In this document: positions 13,321-26,905 of the stretch, in pieces
Numbering within the stretch: the first letter of the stretch is position 1
How the letters are laid out: every line of letters starts with the position of its first letter
Assembly: GCF_009870125.1 (NCBI RefSeq)
Contig: NC_046683.1
Span: forward strand, 47,135,869-47,199,868
From: Drosophila pseudoobscura
Taxonomy: Eukaryota; Arthropoda; Insecta; Diptera; Drosophilidae
Direction of reading: 5' to 3'
DNA length: 64,000 bases
Program-made: the position numbers and the translations under genes
Notes under the pieces: model-generated
The model's database searches: none
What the model saw: the letters and a program-made list of their open reading frames with translations, nothing else
What the model was told of the DNA's origin: nothing

Positions 13321-15529
13321 AGACGGGAACAGGGAACAGGGAAGGGGGACGGGAATGGGAACGGGAACGGGGAGGGTGAGTATAGTGGTTATGATGCCCG
13401 ACATCGCTAGACATAAACTTCCAAAAGCGGGGCTCGTGGTCAGCACAATTTTGCGTACTTTTGGTTTTTCTTTATGGTTTTGGTTTATTTATGTGTTTGC
13501 CCCTCGCTACCCCATTTCTTGTTTATATTTAGCATTTGATGCCCTAAGCTGACACTCGTATAGCTATAGATCTCCCCTTACTCGTACATATATAACATAT
13601 ACATATATTATGCCTCTGGATATACTCGTACAGTTTGCTTACATGCTTATACTATGCTCGGAAACACTTTACAAGCGCTTCGAGCTGCAATTGCCTTAGA
13701 CCTAAACATTTTATTAACTATGAAATATTTGATCATATAATAGTTTAACTTTTATGCGCAAGACTGCCTGCAGTCCGAGTTAATTATTTAAATAAAGACA
13801 CACACCACACACCCAACTATTGGCTATAAATGACAGGCCCCGAAAGGAAAACAAGCATCCAGGGGAAACTTGAATGGGAAACTTGGAGAACAAAAACAGG
13901 CATCGATAATAGAGGATGCACACAACACTGCATATAGAATTATAGTTTAAAGTTATAAAAGGCTTCAGTCCAAGGCCGGATGTGGCATTAATAAACTCCA
14001 TTTCATGGTCGGAAACAATTTTAGATTAAATTTCGATTCAATGCCTGAAGGCGAATACGCAACCAGCTGTCAGCCAGCTTCAATACGAGTATATTCTCCG
14101 AGTTGGCTCGATTGGCTTTGGCCCGACCAAATCTCATCAATGTCAGCTTACATATGTTTCTCTGTATGTATTCTCGTCCGCTTTTTGGCTCCATTGCTGT
14201 GCTCCATCAGCCGTTGAAATGTTTCGCTCTTCAAAAGTCGAGCAAATTATTTTCGTAGCTGGTTTTCCAGCTGCCATTGTTGGGGCTGCGGGTCCATCAA
14301 AAGCTGGTAAGAAGGGGCAGGGGCTTAAGTTGACATATTTCCACACAATTGAGCCAAAAACTGGCACATCGGCACAGGAAATTTAATTCCCTGCGTCTGG
14401 CGAATGCCAAGACCACAACGACAAATGTTCGACAATTGTTAGGTACAAATTGAATCCGACCAAAGCAAACGTTCGGGGGAATTGCGGATGGGAGTCACCC
14501 TTCCTTCAAGGCATTGTACGAGGACTAGTATACGACATATATAGGCGAAATGGCGCGGCAATTCCCGCGACTTGAATGGCCAAAAAACACAATATAAAAC
14601 GGCAGAAATAGCTGAATAAAGAACGAGCACTGCCTCCAGGACCAGTCACACCCACACATCCATGCACCCGTAACCACACACCCACCACACACACACTCCC
14701 ATTAACATATGTATACATATTTTATATCAACGACTTGTGTAGCTGTTTCAGCCAATTGCTAGACCATCCTCCCTTTCCACTTTTTACGCATCGTTGTCAC
14801 TTGATTTGGCATTTATCAGCATTTCTTTCCACATTTTCTTCCTTTTCTTCTTCTTATTTCGTGAGTTTGACTTACAATAGGACTCTCCAGCATTCAGCCG
14901 CCAAATCCCTGCATATTTTTGGCTTGAATTGCCAGCACAATTCAATGAAAATCCATCCGTGAAAATGCCTAGAAATGCGTTTCGAAAATCTGTAAGACAC
15001 AAAGAAGAAGAGTTGAAAATAAGATTAGTGATTGACATATTGATGGGTGGACACATGAGCGAATATTCTTGGCAATTTCAATTTGTTCAAGGCATTCACG
15101 AGTAACATCATCTGAATTTATCCCCCTTATTGTAGATAGCTAAAATGTGCTTTTTAGGCTTAATTCCCACGCATTTGTCGAACAATCATATACAAGTATG
15201 TATATCTTTTGAGTCATTCCACATCAGAGGCTTCGATGGTTCCGTATAACCTTTTGTCATGAAAGCGGCTTACGCCAATTTGTCTGAATTCCTATGTCGT
15301 CTAGGTTTGAGACTTTGCCAAGCAGCAAATCGCATTTGAATGGGCTTGAAACAGAAATGTATGTCTCAGAGCAAATAAAAATGGAAACATTCAAACATTG
15401 CTTTGTTCCTAGTTCAACATAAGCAACATCACAGCACAGTGGGGCTTTCGGACATTTCAGCTTGCAAAAATCAGTACAGACACTTTTTACACACTGATTT
15501 TTTATTAATGGATTGTGGGGGGAATGTGG

Positions 15530-15635
15530 TAGGACACGGACAAAACAGACGAACGTACGGACAGCTGATGCTGATCAAGAATATATGTATATTCTTTGTG
15601 GGGTCGGAAAATCTTTGAATACAGGGTATAAAAAG
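15530..15635 (+). mobile_element. DINE-1/INE-1-like remnant
   Basis: CAGACGAACGTACGGACAG, then GATGCTGATCAAGAATATAT, TTTGTGGGGTCGGAAA and finally CAGGGTATAAAAAGG, in the same order as the conserved 3' part of the family. The 5' part is missing. Confidence 0.6.
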
Positions 15636-18600
15636 GTCTACTTTGAATGCTCATATATCCGATTTCAGCCAAGCTTGCATTTCTGACAGCTCAAAAAAAA
15701 AGTACTCCATCAAATGCGTATATTCAAGTCATCCAAGGCTCTCATAAAATGTTATATTTTTGCCATCTGAATTTGGCTAGGGCTTCACTGTGCATCGTAA
15801 CCGTCGCTAGACCATAGACCGGCTCCAATAGTCTGCACAATCATCGGGTAGAGGGGCATCGGATTGCAGGATGACCAGGCCAACAAACAAAACTGTGCCA
15901 CGCCCCTGCTTTGTCATGGTTTCAGTGGCCTTCTGGGCAATCGAAATCGACATTGTCCTCTCCTATGCTGTGCTGTCCTGTTCTGTCCTGTCCTTGCTGG
16001 CCCCCGGTGGGCCCTAATTAGCATTAGCTGGTTGTCAAGAGCGTGTTCCATAAAACTGCATTACGTATACGTATACGGTACTGAGCGAAGCGTTGACAGA
16101 CGACGTTGGCTTGCATGTCATGCAATTTTAATCACCCTTTAATTATTTAATCCATTCCATTACCACCTCGAACGGGAGAAGAATAATACTCGGGTTAATT
16201 AATCCTTGGTTTTATTTTTAAATTGTTCGGGATATAATGTATTCTGTTTTATATTCAGCTCGTCTTACAGCAAAAATGATGTTGCAACGGTGTGTAATAA
16301 ATGAAAATCGAATTAAATTAAATTAAATTAAAGGGAAATTTAAAACCGGGAGCTTTGCTGACGGTTTAATTTTCCAATCTGCACAAGCTTCCTCTATCCC
16401 CAATGACAGCAAAAATCTCAGCGACTTGCGTTTAATTTGCGTTTGAGTGCAATGCATTTTTAATAATGTGCCTTTTTGATTTTCTATTGAATATTTGATG
16501 TCTCCCTCCTCATTTGGAATTTGACAATTTTTAATTAAAATTACCCGTTCAATATGGAGCTCTTGCCTTATTGGCACAAAAATAACGCACCAATTGCGGT
16601 TGTCTATATGGAATTCTGTTCTGGCGTTCGTAGTCATCTGTGGGCGTGGGCGTATATATCGATTTGTTATTGTGATGATGCTATCAATTTGCATGTTGGG
16701 CTTCGATGGCAAATTGGTGAGCCATTTCATATAAGAAGCTCATGTGAAAAGCAAGAGCAACTTAGCGTCTTAAAATATTAATTTTAAATCTAAAATTAGA
16801 TATTTATTTTGAGTACAGTAGACCTTGGAGTGGACTTATTTTACTTAAACGTTATTGGTATCAGTCCACCTGATGATACTGGAATTGGAGAGCAATCCAA
16901 ACTTTGCTCTCAATTGAGCTGATTCATACACTTGAGCGGTGTATTTATAAGAAGGTTCTTCATTGAGTTGTAGGCTCTCGACTTTGGGTTCTGTGTCCTG
17001 CCACTGCATTTAAATTTGTCCGTTCATAATCACCCTATTTCTGTAGCGATAGCCATTAGTTTTGCCGGCATTCATTTGTTCATTCCATTTATAATCCGTG
17101 CCTCATATTCTCAGTATAGCACTACATACTGGCTTAAGAGTAACCACAATGACGCAAGATGTTGAGAAAATAGCTAAGAAAACATATTTTTAGAGCAAAT
17201 AAACTTTTGCCGGTCGTCAAACTGCAAGAGTAATTGTTTGCGAAGAAGGTTTTTCAGCATTTTTATGAATAGAGGATAGAAAATTTAATTTAAAGATCCC
17301 ATCCGCAACGGATACTCTTTTTTGTTTTCGTACTTATAACCCCCAAACCGTTATTTCTGTTACGGTGCACTCACTGCAGAAAAAAATCGCTTGCGTGGCT
17401 TTAATGAACGCGAAAGCGAAAGCAGCCGACAAATTGAATCTACTTAAATGCTAAATGCCTGCCGCCTGGGTGTTGGTAATTGAAGTGAAATTTCCTGACC
17501 AGCCTCGCGGAAAAGGCGAAGAAAACCAAGTGAAAACGGGAAGTGAACGTAACGGGAAAAGTAGAGAGTAGAGAGTATGAGTAGAGAGTCAAACAAAGGT
17601 AAACTTCGCCTTCGCCATGGTCTTTGGTCTTTTTGTCGCCTTTGTTTGTCGCCCCCGGAGTCGAGCAACTTGAATACCGCTTTATTAAGTATTCATTATC
17701 GTCTACTCCCCCTACCACTCCCACTCCCAGAAATGGGCCATGTAAATATGCGCTGGGTGCGCGTAGGGAAATTACTCGTATACGCATTGTGTTGCGGTGT
17801 GCCTGCCAATAGAGGGACTTGGCCGCAAGCCAGTGAAAATTGTAGAACCATCTGTGACCCGAGGGCTGGCTGCCTCAACGGTCTTGTACTGTGCGTACAT
17901 ACATTGATTGCCATCGGCACAATAATGTTTATGTAATTAATTTTAATGATTTTACTTTTGCCTTTGTTTCCGCTCGATACTCAAAAAAGGGTCCCCAAAC
18001 CCAAACACACAAAAGTTTCCTTTTATTGTTTGGCCATTGTCTGTATGCGGCGATTGTTCTTTTACATTATATTCTATATTGTCCAGTTGCCAAAAGTTTT
18101 CCCAACAAAATCAATAGGGAATGGGAATAGAATAAAATATTTAGGAAACAGACCAATAAATAAATCAATGGGGTGGAAATTTATGTAACTTCCTCGTAGG
18201 TGGTGACTCTTTGGCTCTGGGTCGAAAAATGTGTTTGCTAATTGATGTGGCTGAAACAAATGGCCAACGACTATCAACAATCCATCTAACTTCATCCCAA
18301 AGAATCCCTGTCCCGTTGCCCAGCAAGAGGACTTACCATGTATGCCAAGCACATCGTTTTAGCTGGGAATGCGCATTCCTGTCAAAAGCAACCACATCCA
18401 GTTGTAAGAGTACATTACGACTGCTCATGACTTGAGTGGATTTTAAGTTGGCCGCAATTAGATGGTGACACAAACAAGCTCTGTGCACTCGTCACTTCTC
18501 ATGTGGCAGGTGGTTGGAGAGTGTGCCGCAGGCTCGACAGAGAGACAACCATGACGACGACAACAACTCAACAGGAAATGTTCTTTTTAATGAGTGGCGA

Positions 18601-18708
18601 TGTGGACTTAATTTAGCCCACAGATAGACAAACACAAGGTCAGGCAAGGATGATTAGGGTGTCAGGGTATTTAATGAATTTTGCACAGAGAGTAATTAGG
18701 CAACGACT

Positions 18709-18738
18709 GGGACAGGGACAGGGACAGGGACTGGGACT
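18709..18738. repeat. GGGACA hexanucleotide repeat
   Basis: Four to five tandem GGGACA/GGGACT units. Confidence 0.85.
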
Positions 18739-19618
18739 CAAAGAGGATCGGATCGGATGACAGTTCAATGGGCCCGACACGTGTTGGTCTTTATGTAAAT
18801 GAAGGTGCCACATTGAATCGCAGACCCATCCGGGTTGACATCATCATTTAATGGAATGTTATCAAGTCATCGCCGTAGCCCCCCGCCCCATCTACCCCCT
18901 CCCAGCCCTTCATTGCTTTTATTTGATGTTTATATTATACCCACAGCCGTGGAGAGTGGTTTAAAAACCAGTATTAGAAAAAAATTACTCAATATATGCA
19001 TGACATAAAAACATTTAACGCAATGAAATTTAATGAGCCCAAAATGGCGCAGTTACAAGTACAATAATGCCCGGGCGCAGGGCCATGAAGTATGCCGAAG
19101 AGGTTCTCCGCCTGTCAAAGGCGCCTCCGCCTCGAAAGTAAACTGATGTATTTTTAATTGCTGCATACATTAAAATAGATTTACATGACAAGAGGCAACG
19201 GGCATGCAGGCCAAAAACACAGTAACGTCCTCGCAGAGGGTCAGAGGCACTCGCATACTCGTATCCCATCACTGCTCCCAAAAAAAAGGATTCCCCAAGT
19301 CGGTGCTCGGGGTCTGAGTCTGACTCTGACCTGGACAGCTCACATGCAAATATTTACTGTCTCCGGCGAGGAAAGCCGAAAGCAGAAAACGGAAAGCAGT
19401 AGGCAGAAAAAGGCTTCCTCCATAGGCTGACTTGACAGAGTTCAGCATTAGATGAACCTATGTAAATCTGGATGGAATGCTTCTATTATTGAGATTACTC
19501 CTTGTCACGGACATTAACCCTTGGAAATGTGCACGAGTCTGTGGGTTAAGTGAGGTCTTAGAACTCAGGCTTTGTGATTTTTCGAATATTTAACATGGGG
19601 TAATGAACTTTGAATATA

Positions 19619-19624
19619 TTTATT
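19619..19624 (-). terminator. Candidate poly(A) signal for the MYCBPAP-like gene
   Basis: TTTATT on the plus strand reads AATAAA on the minus strand, about 460 nt past the stop at 20083, in AT-rich DNA. It is the first canonical hexamer I noticed downstream of the stop. Confidence 0.3.
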
Positions 19625-20082
19625 ATTTTTTTGTACTCTTGCTCTTACATTATTTGGCAGAATTTAAAAGTCTCAGAGTCATCTTGACAAATGCAGATTG
19701 TAAACATTCTTTGTCTGCCACTAAAATGTTAATTTAAGCCGGAAGTTTCGGCGTGATTATGGAACTGAAACTTGCCCTTCAGATAATGATGAATAAGTGA
19801 GGAGATTTCCTTACTCATGAAAGAAGACGTTGTGCAAAACTTTCATAGATGTAGCTTCAATCCTGGTATAGAATTGATGATTTGCATAAAAACAAACGGA
19901 AATCGGTACATATTGACTGTGATCAAGAAGCGTTAAAATTTTCTGACAAATTTTAATGTAGGATAGAGGGTATACATGGTATAAAACATGGATTTAAAGG
20001 CATAATCAGGTATGAACATATTATCTGAAGAATTATGTCTATGGAATAGAATGGCAAACTGTTAAGACCTACATATGTATAT

Positions 20083-22017
20083 CTAGACAGTGCTTTCGAT
20101 CACGGATACAATATCCTCGGCAGCGTTGCACAACAGATCGTAGGAGAATATGTAAATGGAGTCCCGAAAGGATTTCATTTTCGTTAGCCTCCGTATAAGG
20201 AGGCTGGTCGTAGGTTCGCTCTGGAAGGTATTGTGTGCCTCTTTGGTAACGACGCAGCTGGGTATATTCTCATTGTCCTGCTCTTGAGTGGCGCTGAGGT
20301 CCTGCAAGCGCTGCTGCGTGGACTTGAGAAGCTGCTTCTCTAGCTGCCAGACCTTCTCCTCCCACTCCTCGATGCGGCTGACGATGATCCCGCGCACATA
20401 GTTGAGCTTCGTGTAACTGCGCTCCTGTGGCCCGGTCAAAGCGCTCCCTTGTCCGCGCAGTCGCGCTAAGATTTCGGTGAGTTCCTTGAAGAGGAGTAGG
20501 CGCTTCTGCGGGTCCTTGTGGTCACACACCAGATCGATAAGCATCCGAACACTGTAGTCCCACTTCGGATAGGATCGGAAGGGCTTGTTCGCCGCAAAGA
20601 ACTCCTTCAGCTGCTCGGCGTCCGCATGAGTGGAGCAGTGGAAGGTTTTGTTCCGTCGGTTGAAGGCCTCGCGGTCCTCGAGCTCGTGATCATAGGGACA
20701 CAAGATATGGTGTCTCTGCTCCAGAGGCAGAGCCATATGTAGCAGAATCTGTGCAGAGCTGCGTTTCGAGATTGCTATCTCTTCCTCAAGTCGATCGAGA
20801 TACTCCTTGGGAGGGGAACAGCGTCCGTGCAAGTTGAGGGTTAGGGCACAGGGACGGTAAAAGAAGAAACGCGGCCGCATGGCCAGAAGCCATCGCTGCT
20901 TTACAATCGCCACCATTCGCGGCTGGAACATGACGGACACATCGCGAATCTCGCCGGGCTCTAGCCGGAAGGCACTGTCGTCGAAGACGAACTCGTCGTC
21001 CTTCGCATCGAAGAGCGTGTCATTGTATGCAAAAGAACCGACGCGCATCCAGGTGAACCTGATGACATCTGCGCCACTGTTTTCGATTCGCATTACGGTG
21101 CGCAGGTGGTGCTGGTAGGGATTGCAGCAGAAGGTGCGTTCCAGGATGGGCGAGAACTCCGGAACGTGCGGCTTGTAGTGCATGCCATTGATGAGGACAC
21201 ACGCGCCAGTGCAGCCATGCTGACACCTGCACCCTGGATTTCGTTTGGTCGAAATAGTCGACTTCGCTAGATTGTCGGTTTCCGTCATGTCGATCACTGA
21301 GGAGCTGGATATGGGGCCCAGGGACTCAGTGTTACCGCGGGGAGTGCCCAAGCGCCGCCTGCGAACAATTTCCAAGTTCTTGATGCTCGGATAGTACTCC
21401 AGCACCCTCTGTATATTGGGAAAATCCTTTACTATGCGATCTTTCAGAAGTTTCGAATTGATCCACTTGCTTCTGGGGAAGTTCCTAGAATCGTCTGTGC
21501 CAAGGAGCTCGTCAGCCATTTGTCCTGGTATCCCCACAATCTCCACAAAGTCTTTCTGAAGCCGAGTCTCCTGAACAGGATCCGCGCATGGATGGAGCGC
21601 AGCTAGGATGGCCTCCTTCTGATTGGGATCCCTTGGTCGGGCCAGGTCCAGTATCCGCTTGATCGTCTCCCTATCTCGATGGTCAATGTAGGTGGGATGA
21701 TTGAGTAGCATCTCCGTTGGCTCCTTGCCGGTTGCCTTCCGAAGTCTCTCCTGGAGCGCTCGCCTCTGGCGAAGCGTGTTCTTCCAGTACTCCAGGCGCT
21801 TGTCTACGATGCTCTTTCCCGATGACGCACTTCTTTGGCTGACGGCGACGGACTCGCACGTTGAGGCTGAGTCCTTAAAATGCCCCAATACTAGGTGTTT
21901 ATTGAGTACATCGTCAAGGATGCCACTGGCCAGGCGTCCTAGATCCGATGACCCTCCATCAGATTCGATCAGTAGATTCTGGCAAGAATCTGTACAGTTT
22001 GTTGGAAATGTGCTCAT
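20083..22017 (-). CDS. MYCBP-associated protein (MYCBPAP) family protein, intronless
   Basis: A 644-codon uninterrupted frame from an ATG at 22017 to a TAG at 20083. Residues 73-95 are a basic helical stretch. Residues 101-230 contain a conserved-looking helical region (HPTYIDHRDRETIKRILDLA, later PRSKWINSKLLKDRI and QRVLEYYPSIKNLEIV). A Cys-rich motif, CRCQHGCTGAC, lies at 263-273. Residues about 293-400 read as an ASH/MSP-like beta-sandwich (RIENSGADVIRFTWMRV, then RLEPGEIRDVSVMFQPRMVAIVKQRW and LTLNLHGRC). This order, with a beta domain that ends in a 'LHG' strand and is followed by an acidic helix, is what I know from MYCBPAP, a testis-enriched protein linked to the sperm flagellum and axoneme. 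Residues about 540-590 look coiled-coil. Codon choice is GC-rich and coding-like, unlike the surroundings. The frame itself is clear. The family call rests on remembered similarity, so orthology and function are inferred. Confidence 0.85.
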   Translation of the reverse strand: MSTFPTNCTDSCQNLLIESDGGSSDLGRLASGILDDVLNKHLVLGHFKDSASTCESVAVSQRSASSGKSIVDKRLEYWKNTLRQRRALQERLRKATGKEPTEMLLNHPTYIDHRDRETIKRILDLARPRDPNQKEAILAALHPCADPVQETRLQKDFVEIVGIPGQMADELLGTDDSRNFPRSKWINSKLLKDRIVKDFPNIQRVLEYYPSIKNLEIVRRRRLGTPRGNTESLGPISSSSVIDMTETDNLAKSTISTKRNPGCRCQHGCTGACVLINGMHYKPHVPEFSPILERTFCCNPYQHHLRTVMRIENSGADVIRFTWMRVGSFAYNDTLFDAKDDEFVFDDSAFRLEPGEIRDVSVMFQPRMVAIVKQRWLLAMRPRFFFYRPCALTLNLHGRCSPPKEYLDRLEEEIAISKRSSAQILLHMALPLEQRHHILCPYDHELEDREAFNRRNKTFHCSTHADAEQLKEFFAANKPFRSYPKWDYSVRMLIDLVCDHKDPQKRLLLFKELTEILARLRGQGSALTGPQERSYTKLNYVRGIIVSRIEEWEEKVWQLEKQLLKSTQQRLQDLSATQEQDNENIPSCVVTKEAHNTFQSEPTTSLLIRRLTKMKSFRDSIYIFSYDLLCNAAEDIVSVIESTV

Positions 22018-22021
22018 TGTT

Positions 22022-22384
22022 CTGTAAATTTCTGTTTGAGTTATGATTCTGAATCGACTAACAGGTCAAGGGCAAGCCCCTGCGAGACAGAAATCTTTGT
22101 ACATACTACGTCTACAGAAAAAAGTTCTACATTTTACACAGTTTCAGTCAAAGTTTCAACTCCTGGTTAACAAAGCTGTCAGAGCAAGCAGCTTGACAGT
22201 GATTTTTGCCACTTGTTTTCGGGTTCCTGCACACCCCACTGCACACATTAAAGGAAGGGAAGGCGCGTCCTACGGCTGCGAGAAGTTCTCCGAACAATAT
22301 TTCACGCCCTGACTGGAGCTCGGCTGTCGCTGGTGCTGTCGCTGATGTATTTGCTGTTATAAATATCCAGGGGCCAGCGACTCA
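22022..22384 (-). other. Possible 5'UTR intron of the MYCBPAP-like gene
   Basis: On the minus strand a TTTACAG acceptor ends at 22022, only 4 nt before the ATG at 22017. A GTGAGT donor lies upstream at 22384. Together they would define a 363-nt intron in the 5' leader. The pyrimidine tract is weak and no cDNA is available, so this is only a candidate. Confidence 0.2.
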
Positions 22385-25300
22385 CTTAGTCGCCCAAATG
22401 ATGTGGCATTATTCAAGTTATTAACTTGAACTTAGACAGACCATATACAGACCATCCATATACGTATACGCACCAGCATTTTGGGAGCAATAAGTGAGCT
22501 CTGCCATTTCTCAGTGGGGTGGGGGAAGGGAATGGGAAAGTGGGGTAGTGGAAGTGGAAGGAGGAGCTGTCAACGCGCATTGCGTTGTTTTCTTAGCGCG
22601 TTTAGGCATTTTAGACGAAATTAAATTTTTGAAATATTTTTCTGCTTACACAAAAGTTGCTCTGGGGAATTGTGTGCCCGACTCCGACTCGGCTGCGGTT
22701 GTTGGAAAGTTTATAAAATTAATTTGCCTGTGGCTTACTCCCGAGAGCAGAGGAACCAAGAGAAAACGTACCTTTAATTCAATTACAGAGTTTTAATAAT
22801 GTATAAGCTATGCTAGTCGGAAATTGTCAAAGGACAATCACTGTTTGGCTTACAGAGCAAAAATTTTATTGGAAAGGGCAGTGAGGGACCTCCATTACCA
22901 TTACCATAGATGGCTTGCGGTCAGGAGCCGTCAGAAGATCAAAACAAAAAGTCAGGCGAACACAAGGCTTTTCAATCCATAAAATAAATGAGAAAACTCC
23001 AAAAACTCCAAGTGGGATTACTCTGGATTTTAGGCAACCATTTTTAAAAAGTTTCGCAAATGTCCAAATATTTATAGCAAATGTTTGATGGTGAGCAAAA
23101 GTTTTGCCGAAAAATTACCTTATTTAACCTGGAAAAAAGCGAGTACCGAAAACAATCCATCACGCAGGCACCAACCCATCCATCTGGCTTCCTTGATTTG
23201 AAAATCAACTTAAATTTGCCTATGCTCAAGCTGTCCGGACAGGACAAGGCTTGACATGGATCCAGATCCAGTGAGCCAAGTATTACAGCCCACACAGCCA
23301 GATTGTCATTGACGAGAAGGACCCATAGTGAATGAATGATTATTTCTTTGCTGGCACTTGCGGGGGATACTCGTATGAGTTTACTCTTATATACATACAT
23401 TCACGTATGTAGATATCCGATCCCCAACAGCCATGGCAAAGACTGTTCGCTTCGCTGTGGCTTAATGAGATGCAGGTCGCTTCCATATCCAGGTTGTCAC
23501 AAACATGGAGGGAAAAGGCTTCTACAAGACACAGTTATTGGGGTCGGGACTGAGTGTGGGACTTTGTCTGCGATATTCGTTTCTGTCTCAATTGCAGCTC
23601 CCTGCGTCAGCCCTGATTAAAATAACGTTAACATGCAGTGCTTTTCATCTCTGAAATTCATTCATCAGCAGTGACAGTGACACTCCTGACTTGGTCTTGA
23701 TATGGTACGCACTTTTGTTGGTTTAATGTGATTGATTTCCCTCGTACTTTAATTATAATTTTCCCTGGAAAGGCCACGACTAATGATCTGAGGCAACTGA
23801 GCTCTGGTCACAGAAAAAAATTAAACAAAAGCCCAACAAGAGCAAGGAAAGTAATTTAAGCCATTTTTTTAGTTAGGACAAGTTTTGTTGGAATTTCTTT
23901 TGCCTTGTGGCGTAATTCTGTTACCTGTTTTTTTTTCTTTTTTTTACCACTGCGTGTGTGTTTGTAAGCCATAAATTATGAGCAAAATATTTGTCAGGAT
24001 TTGTATCTGCCAAAAGGTGGTATGGTATGACAAGCTCAAGGCCTGGAAGTTTGGAGAAATAAATGTGGCTCAGAACAGGAGCGAGAATAAATACCTTTAT
24101 ATTTTTTGGAGCTGTCTCTCTGGAGTTTTATCATCGTAAATTAAACTGAAATTTGTTGGTTATTCATTATCATCTCAACTATTTAGTTTCAGCTCATAAA
24201 CATATTTTCTATATTTATTACAGGACATCATTTAGTCGGTTATCATCTCTTGCATCCCATGAAAGAGCAGGAAAGGAAAAGCATCCAGCTACCGTCGAGC
24301 TACATTTATGATAATATTTCAGAGCCAGCTCTTGCCAAGATTTTCTTGTCTTTTAACATTTTTTTTTTTGTTTTTTTGTTGGATCTTTTTGCTCACACGA
24401 AAGTTTTTCATTCCTCTCACCACTATTCCCCAAAGAGATGTTCCAAGTTCTTTTTCATCCTCTCTTGTGATGTAACATTAAAGTGGAAGGTCTTTAAGGA
24501 GCAAACATGCTCGCAGAGGCAGGAGCAGAGCCAGAGACAGAGCCATAGACAGAGGCAGAGGCCCATCAACGTTATGGCCAGCATTGTTTGCTCTCCACCA
24601 TTCAGATTTTGTTTGCACTCGCACATAAATTAAGAACTGGCTGAAAAAATTCTGTTGGCTGATGACGGCCCCAACACCAACAGCAACCCCAACCCCAACC
24701 CCAAACCCAAACCGAAACGCCAGCGAAGCAGACTTTTTCTTGACGCCCCTTAAGTCCCTGGCAACGCCACCTGCTGTCAGGTGGAGGTGCGGGTGGAGTC
24801 CTCGCAGAGAATCTTCCCGGAGAGTCCTCGACTCAAACGCAATTACAACGCCTGGCTCGCCTTGTGCTCAGCTCTACTTGTTTGTATGTCCTTATTTTTT
24901 CATTGGACTTCCACGGTTCTGCAGACTGTAGGCTTGTCACTTGCGGCTCTTGGCTGCATAATTATGCCTTTCCGTGGGGGCAGAATAACCCAGTCTTTCA
25001 GTCAAAGAATGAAAGAGTGTAGTCCAATCCCAGAACATGTACAAAATGCTATAATGAAAGTGTAATTATATTTGCTTTTTGAGCGGGAAAAATGTGAAAG
25101 TAACCAAGAATGTCATCCCATTCTATGCGAATTGCCAGCTCCATTTCGCACATCACCTATCTCCAAGAACTCCTCGTGCAGAAACTGTTTTGGTATTTCT
25201 TGTTGGGCACTTATTATAAAAGGCATTTCTCGCTTCATTAAACGTTTAATTGCTAGATCCGATGCCTAGGCAACACAATCGAGGGAGGGCTCTGGCAGAC

Positions 25301-26905
25301 TGGCAAAAATTGGATCTCTTTGGAAAACTTCAATAAATGCCAGGCCGCAAGCATTTTTAATATTAGCTCTAGTCCCCTCCCCGACTGCCGAGTACCGAGT
25401 TCTGAGTGCTGAGTGCTGGGGGCGCTTGACTTTTGCCTCGCCAATCATTAAACACAAAATTTAATTAACTGTTAATAAAGCATCTAATGAAGACAGCACC
25501 AGAGGCAGCGCGGCCCCCCTTCCCAGTAGGTTGCGCCACTGTCAAGTTAATATTGCCTTTGGCTCATATTAAGTGGCCCTAAGCTCTGCTGTCAACACAG
25601 GGGGAGCCAGCACCAGCCCTGCCCTGCCCTGCCATGTCCTATTTTCTCCATGTGATTTCCTGTCCCTTCTGTTTGCTAGGTTCTGTGTGTGTGCTCCCCT
25701 GGTCAGGGATCACAAAGAAAACTTCAAGCATAAATTATAATGGAACGAGTGTATACATTCGTTGGGGCAGAAGCAGAGCAACCTGTCCGAAGACTACCAC
25801 GTACCGCACATACTCGTATAAGTCGAGGCGAACGCCTTTAATGGCATTTAATTGAGCATAAACTGGTCTCGTTTTTATAGACAATTTTCATCAATAACAA
25901 AGGACGAAATTCAGCCCGACATTAAGCCATCCCACATATAAAATCACTCACTTCCTTTCTGCTAACGAAATGTACGAGTACACTGAAAATAACCAACTTT
26001 AAGGCGAACATCATCCAAGAAAACGAATTTGTTTTCCTTTTCATTTATTTCCCCATCAGTTTTCCCAATATTTGTGGCTGCCAAATTGAAATATGAATAT
26101 TGAAAATCTTTTAATTTGATCAGCGACGCTTGAGCCAGTGTAAATCGAACGGCTGCCAAGTCAGTTAGAAATTCCAGTTGCTGCTTCTGGCCAGGCCGTA
26201 GCTACTCACATATATGTACATATGTATGTATATGTACGTGCCTGGCATGGCCAAGGACCTACAGCTCCAGCTCCGAGCAGTCGTAATTGTCGTGGGGCAC
26301 TTTGGATGAGTGAGTTAAACGCCTGAAATGATGTTTGACTTAGCCTAGTCCAACATGTCTGGGGTCTGCGTCTGCCTCTGCGTCTCCTTGTGCGTCTCAT
26401 AATCGGTGCCACATAAAAAGTGCCAGGCAACGGCAACTGGCAACTGTACTGGACATATGGATATCTTCGCATATCCAACGCAGATATATTTTACTGAGCA
26501 GCAACTGAAGCATATCGACAACAAGTCAATAAAATTTATGACCATCACTTTCAAAGTGTCGAAAGTTTTCCTTCTCTTCTTTTCTCCTTCTGTGGACAAG
26601 CGCTCGAAGCTCGGTCGGTGGTCGGGGGGTCGGGGTCGGAGGTCTCTGGTCCGTCGCTTGTTTTCTATAATTTATGCCGGAGGATAGCAGGAAAGGGAAA
26701 CAACGCTCATAAATTTCTTGCAGGGTTTCTTGGCACCTAATCTGAGCCACTTTAAACTCGCTTTAGCTGCCTCTCGCACCCGCACTCGCACGGCCTGCCC
26801 AAACTCCATCTACGAGTATATTCGCACTGTTGTCTCTGGCGCTTTCCGCTTTAATTGTTTGCTCAACACCTTGGCCAGTTTCGTGGTAAGGTCTCCCTTC
26901 AATGT

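Larger units (their letters stand above)
13321..20082. other. Noncoding stretch without recognised gene
   Basis: Holds a purine-rich GGGAACA/GGGAACG tract (13322-13375), the DINE-1 remnant at 15.53 kb, an AATTA pentanucleotide run (16310-16332), a GGGACA repeat (18709-18738) and a probable 3'UTR of the MYCBPAP-like gene at its right end. No coding frame here persuades me. Confidence 0.55.

Noticed and set aside
22350..22385. TATAAATA followed by an initiator-like TCACTT as a plus-strand core promoter
   Set aside because: The initiator does not fit TCAKTY and no plus-strand gene follows.
24662..24931. Thr/Pro-rich ORF
   Set aside because: Starts in a CAACCC simple repeat and has no domain after it.
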